This document shows, in pieces, positions 33,189 to 36,467 of a stretch of DNA of 36,467 nucleotides. This stretch comes from Microvirga sp. (lineage in GTDB: Bacteria > Pseudomonadota > Alphaproteobacteria > Rhizobiales > Beijerinckiaceae): the NCBI GenBank assembly GCA_029266525.1, contig JAQSWQ010000079.1, positions 1 to 36,467 on the forward strand, written 5' to 3'. The notes under the pieces were generated by a model. That model was not told the origin of the DNA and did no database searches. It worked only from the letters and a program-made list of their open reading frames with translations. Within the stretch, counting starts at the first letter, position 1. The number at the start of each line of letters is the position of its first letter. Position numbers and translations under genes: made by a program.

Positions 33189-34160
33189 ATGCGGGCAAGC
33201 CTCGCTTCCCTGATCATTGCCGCCACGGCAGCCGGCTTGGCGCCGGGCGCGCAGGCCCAGGAGGTCGTCCTGCGCGGCGTCTCGTCCTTTGCCGAGAACA
33301 GCTTCTACTCGCGGCGCTTCGAGAAGTTCATCGAGCGCGTCAACAACGAAGGCAAGGGCGTCCTGCGCATCCAGTATATCGGCGGGCCGAAGGCGATGCC
33401 GCCCTTCGAGGTCGGCAACGCGCTGAAGAACGGCGTCGTCGACATCGCCAACGTCACCGGCGCCTTCTACACCAACGTCATGCCGGAGGCGGACGCCTGG
33501 AAGCTCACCGAACGCCCGATGGCCGAGCTGCGCCGGAACGGCGGCTTCGACTACATGCAGAAGCTTTATGCCGAGAAGATGAACGCGCATTTCCTCGCGC
33601 GCACCGTCGACAACAACCCCTTCCACCTCTACCTCAACAAGCCGATCACCGGGGCGGACCTTTCCGGCCTCAAGCTGCGCATCACGCCGGTCTACCGCGA
33701 CTTCTTCCAGGCGCAGGGCGCGACCGTGATCCAGACCGCGCCGGGCGAGGTCTACACCGCGCTGGAGCGCGGCGTCGTCGATGGCTATGGCTGGCCGATC
33801 ACCGGCATCCTCGACCTCGGCTGGCACGAGAAGACGAAGTTCCGGGTCGATCCCGGCTTCTACTCGGCCGAGGTCTCGATCCTGGTGAACAAGCGCAAGT
33901 GGGACGGCCTCACGCCCGAGCAGCGCGCGATCCTGATCAAGGCCGGCGAGGAGATCGAGGCGGCCCATGCCGAGGTCGTCAAGGAGAACGACGAAGAGGC
34001 GGCAAAGCAGAAGAACGCCGGCATCCAGGTGATCAACCTCGCCGGCTCCACCGGCGAGGAATGGCGCAAGAAGGCCTACGAGGCAGGCTGGGCCGGCGTC
34101 GTCAAGCAGAGCCCGGAGCACGGCCCGAAGCTGAAGGAGTTCTTCGCCAAGCCGCAGTAA
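33189..34160 (+). CDS. dctP: TRAP transporter solute-binding protein, DctP family
   Basis: A Sec signal peptide (SLIIAATAAGLAPGAQAQ) precedes a DctP-fold binding protein of 323 residues. It has GKGVLRIQYIGGPKAMPPFE, VGNALKNGVVDIANVTGAFY, and the ligand-arginine region LSGLKLRITPVYRDFFQAQG, in which the conserved Arg normally pairs with the substrate carboxylate. The segment GEVYTALERGVVDGYGWPI is a standard family block. It binds an organic acid in the periplasm for DctQM encoded downstream. The start ATG 33189 has GGGAGGAC upstream. It is distinct in fold from the TAXI protein at 27634-28611, so the region has two independent TRAP systems. Confidence 0.93.
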   Translation: MRASLASLIIAATAAGLAPGAQAQEVVLRGVSSFAENSFYSRRFEKFIERVNNEGKGVLRIQYIGGPKAMPPFEVGNALKNGVVDIANVTGAFYTNVMPEADAWKLTERPMAELRRNGGFDYMQKLYAEKMNAHFLARTVDNNPFHLYLNKPITGADLSGLKLRITPVYRDFFQAQGATVIQTAPGEVYTALERGVVDGYGWPITGILDLGWHEKTKFRVDPGFYSAEVSILVNKRKWDGLTPEQRAILIKAGEEIEAAHAEVVKENDEEAAKQKNAGIQVINLAGSTGEEWRKKAYEAGWAGVVKQSPEHGPKLKEFFAKPQ

Positions 34161-34164
34161 CGAC

Positions 34165-34359
34165 ATGCCGCTCGAAACAACGCGCTGGGATCCAGCCGAA
34201 CACCTCGACAACGAGGAGGCCATCGCCGCCTACATCGAGGCTGCGTTGGAGGACACCGGTCCCGCTCTCGTCGCGGCAGTGCTTGCCGACGTGGCGCGCG
34301 CTCGCGGCATGTCGGAGATCGCGCGCGAAATCGGCCGAAGCCGCGCCCCGCGCCGATGA
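34165..34359 (+). pseudogene. HigA-like antitoxin N-terminal fragment within the TRAP operon
   Basis: This 64-codon frame begins MPLETTRWDPAEHLDNEEAI and continues through LADVARARGMSEIAREIG, then ends RSRAPRR. That matches the first 57 or so residues of HigA-type addiction-module antidote proteins of about 100 residues. The DNA-recognition helix and C-terminal part (normally SRExLYKALS onward) are missing. It starts 4 bases after the dctP stop, has no obvious Shine-Dalgarno, and its TGA overlaps the dctQ ATG (ATGA). No HigB toxin is adjacent. It may be a decayed insertion, or a short frame retained because it couples dctP to dctQ translation. The fragment identity is likely; a function is not shown. 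Confidence 0.65.
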
Positions 34360-34883
34360 GATCGGGCGTCGCGCGCCTCTCCGCCGCTTACGGGCGCGTC
34401 CTCGACGCGCTCATGCTCCTCGCCGCCGCGCTGATCCTGGTGATGGCGCTCGCGATCGGCGGCGACGTGCTGTTCCGCAACCTCGGCACGCGCGGCCTGC
34501 CCTGGAGCGCGGAAGTTTCCGAGGACATCCTCTATCTTGTGACGCTCGCGACTGCGCCCTGGCTGCTGCGCCAGGGCCAGCACATCCGGGTCGACATCGT
34601 GTTGCGCGTGCTGCCCGGGAAGCTTGCCTGGGCACTCGAATGGGTCAGCGACGCGATCGGCTTGGCTTGCTGCCTCTATTTCGTGGTGTACGGCGCCCGC
34701 GTTGCCGCCGAGAGCTATGCGAGCGGCGCCGTCTCGATCAAGACGCTCGTCACGCCCGAATGGTGGCTCCTCGCGCCGCTGCCGATCGCTTTCGCGTTGG
34801 TGGCGATCGAGTTCCTGTTCCGCATGCACCGTCTGGCGGAGGCCGAGCGGGGGCCGCGCGACGACGCCGTCTCGGTGGCCTGA
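34356..34883 (+). CDS. dctQ: TRAP transporter small permease subunit DctQ
   Basis: The 175-residue protein has four hydrophobic segments. The DctQ hallmarks are AIGGDVLFRNLGTRGLPWSA, EVSEDILYLVTLATAPWLLR and GQHIRVDIVLRVLPGK. DctQ spans the inner membrane and joins DctM to form the carrier that accepts ligand from DctP. Its ATG is embedded in the stop of the antitoxin-like frame (ATGA), and dctM follows 12 bases after its stop. No strong separate Shine-Dalgarno is seen, so its translation probably depends on the preceding frame. Confidence 0.9.
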   Translation: MRSGVARLSAAYGRVLDALMLLAAALILVMALAIGGDVLFRNLGTRGLPWSAEVSEDILYLVTLATAPWLLRQGQHIRVDIVLRVLPGKLAWALEWVSDAIGLACCLYFVVYGARVAAESYASGAVSIKTLVTPEWWLLAPLPIAFALVAIEFLFRMHRLAEAERGPRDDAVSVA

Positions 34884-34895
34884 CGTGATTCTGAA

Positions 34896-36212
34896 ATGAT
34901 CTCTTGGGAGCTTGCGGCGCTTCTGCTCCTCGGCGGCTCGACCGTGCTGCTCTTCCTCGGGTTGCCGGTCGCGCTCTGCTTCGTCGCCATCAACCTCGTC
35001 GGCGCGGTGCTTTTCCTCGGCGGCGATCCGGGCCTGCTGCAGGTCGTGCGCAACAGCGTGGTCTCGGTCGTCAATTTCTCGCTGACGCCCATCCCGCTCT
35101 TCATCCTGATGGGCGAGATCCTGTTCCACACCGGCCTCGCGCTGAAGGTGATCGACGGGGTGGAACGGCTGATCGCCCAGGTGCCCGGCCGGCTCGCCGT
35201 GGTCGCGGTCGTGGCGGGCACAGTCTTCTCCGCGATCTCCGGCTCGACCATCGCCACGACCGCGATGCTCGGCTCCCTGATGCTGCCGGTGATGCTCGCG
35301 CGCGGTTATCATCCGACCATGGCGACCGGCCCGATCATGGCGATCGGCGCGGTCGACATGCTGATCCCGCCCTCGGCCTTGACCGTGCTCCTCGGCAGCC
35401 TGTCGGGCATCTCGATCTCGAAGCTCCTGATCGGCGGCGTCGTGCCGGGTCTGATGCTCAGCGTCGCCTTCATCGCCTACATCGTCCTGCGCGCGAAGCT
35501 CTCGCCGGCGCTCGCGCCCTCGACCCCGGTCGAGACGCTCCTGGGCTGGGCGCGCTGGCGCCTCCTAGTCCTTTACGTCCTGCCCCTCGTTTCGATCTTC
35601 GGCGTGGTGGTCGGTGCGATGTCGGCCGGCTGGGCGACGCCGACCGAATCCGCCGCGCTCGGGGCGCTCGCCACCATGGCGCTCGCGCTCGCCTACCGGG
35701 CCCTGACCCTCGAGGCGCTCGTCAAGGCGCTGCGCGGCACGGCCGCGATCTCCGGCATGATCCTGTTCATCATCCTCGGCGCCACGACCTTCTCGCAGAT
35801 CCTGAGCTTCTCCGGCGCCTCCGAGGGCATCGTCTCGACCATCCTCGGCCAGGGCCTCTCCACCTTCGCGGTGGTCGCCGGCATGATGGCGCTCCTGATC
35901 TTTCTCGGCATCTTCGTCGATCAGGTCAGCATGATGCTGATCACGCTGCCGGTGTTCATGCCGCTGGTGCAGCGCCTCGGCATCGACCCGATCTGGTTCG
36001 GCGTGCTCTTCCTCATCTGCATGCAGCTCGGCCTGCTCCTGCCGCCGCACGGCCTCCTGCTCATGACCATGAAGGGCGTCGCTCCGCGCGAGGTCACGAT
36101 GCTCCACATTTTCCAGGCCGTGGTGCCCTACATCGCGATGAGCATCGCGCTCCTCGCGCTGATCCTGATGCTGCCGCAGATCGCGACCTGGCTGCCCAGG
36201 GTGCTGGGATAG
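34896..36212 (+). CDS. dctM: TRAP transporter large permease subunit DctM
   Basis: The 438-residue protein has about twelve membrane segments and the DctM landmarks FSLTPIPLFILMGEILFHTG, GTVFSAISGSTIATTAMLGS, MLIPPSALTVLLGSLSGISI and GWATPTESAALGALATMALA. The conserved late block DQVSMMLITLPVFMPLVQRL and the LPPHGLLLMTMKGV loop are intact. It is the ion-coupled translocation subunit of the DctPQM system in the inner membrane. It ends the operon; no strong terminator is visible directly after its stop. Confidence 0.93.
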   Translation: MISWELAALLLLGGSTVLLFLGLPVALCFVAINLVGAVLFLGGDPGLLQVVRNSVVSVVNFSLTPIPLFILMGEILFHTGLALKVIDGVERLIAQVPGRLAVVAVVAGTVFSAISGSTIATTAMLGSLMLPVMLARGYHPTMATGPIMAIGAVDMLIPPSALTVLLGSLSGISISKLLIGGVVPGLMLSVAFIAYIVLRAKLSPALAPSTPVETLLGWARWRLLVLYVLPLVSIFGVVVGAMSAGWATPTESAALGALATMALALAYRALTLEALVKALRGTAAISGMILFIILGATTFSQILSFSGASEGIVSTILGQGLSTFAVVAGMMALLIFLGIFVDQVSMMLITLPVFMPLVQRLGIDPIWFGVLFLICMQLGLLLPPHGLLLMTMKGVAPREVTMLHIFQAVVPYIAMSIALLALILMLPQIATWLPRVLG

Positions 36213-36284
36213 GTGTCAGCGGCGTCGCGGAGTTCTATAAGAATTTGCTCTTCCGTCTCTTGACAATGTTCCTGTTATGTGCTT

Positions 36285-36467
36285 GGTTGCCGCCCGTCCC
36301 GTCCACCCGAGGGGCGCGCTCATGAGGCGTCGTGGCGTGGGGCGGGGCCGGTGCCCGCGCCGGGAACACATGCCCGGTCCGGGTGGTCGGCTGAGGAACA
36401 CGCGGTCCGAGGGGACGGGCGGGACTCTTCTCGAGAAGAGAAGAGGACCCGGGCCTCTCCCCAGGCG
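36285..36467. repeat. Probable edge of a multicopy GC-rich repeat element
   Basis: Downstream of dctM the sequence changes abruptly at GGTTGCCGCCCGTCCCGTCC, followed by ACCCGAGGGGCGCGCTCATG and GTGGGGCGGGG. From memory this opening resembles a multicopy, non-coding repeat found in Bradyrhizobium and related genomes; I cannot verify that here. The rest of the window is very GC-rich, has no gene, and runs off the end. The preceding 36213-36284 is unusually A/T-rich. Confidence 0.35.
36425..36440. promoter_or_regulatory. Perfect 16-base palindrome
   Basis: CTCTTCTCGAGAAGAG is a perfect self-complementary sequence near the window end, flanked by GAGGGGACGGG on the left and CCCGGGCCTCTCCCC on the right, which can extend the pairing loosely. 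It could be a dimeric binding site or the tip of a stem within the putative repeat. Confidence 0.4.

Overview
The window is a GC-rich stretch of a bacterial chromosome. It most likely comes from an alphaproteobacterium of the Hyphomicrobiales (Rhizobiales), near Bradyrhizobium, Afipia or Bosea. The reasons are the very high G+C at third codon positions, many uptake systems for organic acids and amino acids, and two families of long palindromic intergenic repeats of a type I recall from such genomes. The taxonomy is inference; there is no rRNA or marker gene to confirm it, and no tRNA, CRISPR array or insertion sequence was recognised.

Layout. (1) 166-5085: a divergent pair of broken genes, a TolB-like/TPR regulator (minus) and a large secreted RTX plus Ig-like repeat protein (plus). 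They carry six frame breaks in about 5 kb. (2) 5086-6824: a gene-poor region with only small, uncertain reading frames. (3) 6850-10511: a minus-strand operon for a NitT/TauT-type ABC importer followed by an AEC-family carrier. (4) 10652-13368: a convergent pair of membrane proteins, an alkaline-phosphatase-superfamily hydrolase or transferase and a GT87-like glycosyltransferase. (5) 13591-20331: a minus-strand block of LysR regulator, 3-hydroxyacyl-CoA-dehydrogenase-like enzyme and livGFHMK, in which livK is frameshifted. (6) 20432-25220: a DMT-family exporter with an internal deletion, a cyclase-family hydrolase, an orphan Bug/TctC binding protein, an SDR and a beta-keto acid cleavage enzyme (BKACE). 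(7) 25372-28611: a TAXI-type TRAP transporter (fused permease plus binding protein). (8) 28800-32883: iorA, iorB and a small cupin protein behind a good sigma70-like promoter. (9) 33189-36212: dctP, a truncated HigA-like antitoxin frame, dctQ and dctM. (10) 36213-36467: the edge of a probable repeat element.

How it fits together. From about 7 kb onward the window reads as an uptake-and-catabolism region. It has five solute-binding proteins from five transporter classes, and enzymes that act on hydroxy acids, beta-keto acids, cyclic amides or esters and aryl-pyruvates. A plausible theme is scavenging of carboxylates and their conversion to acyl-CoA thioesters: dehydrogenase, then beta-keto acid, then BKACE; and aryl-pyruvate to aryl-acetyl-CoA by IorAB. 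No substrate can be named from sequence alone.

I did not find a clearly undescribed defence or mobile system. The most unusual observations are the antitoxin fragment wedged into the TRAP operon with an ATGA overlap to dctQ, the frame-compensated damage in the RTX and regulator genes, the two palindromic repeat families, and perfect operator-like dyads at 20364-20381 and inside the iorA promoter.
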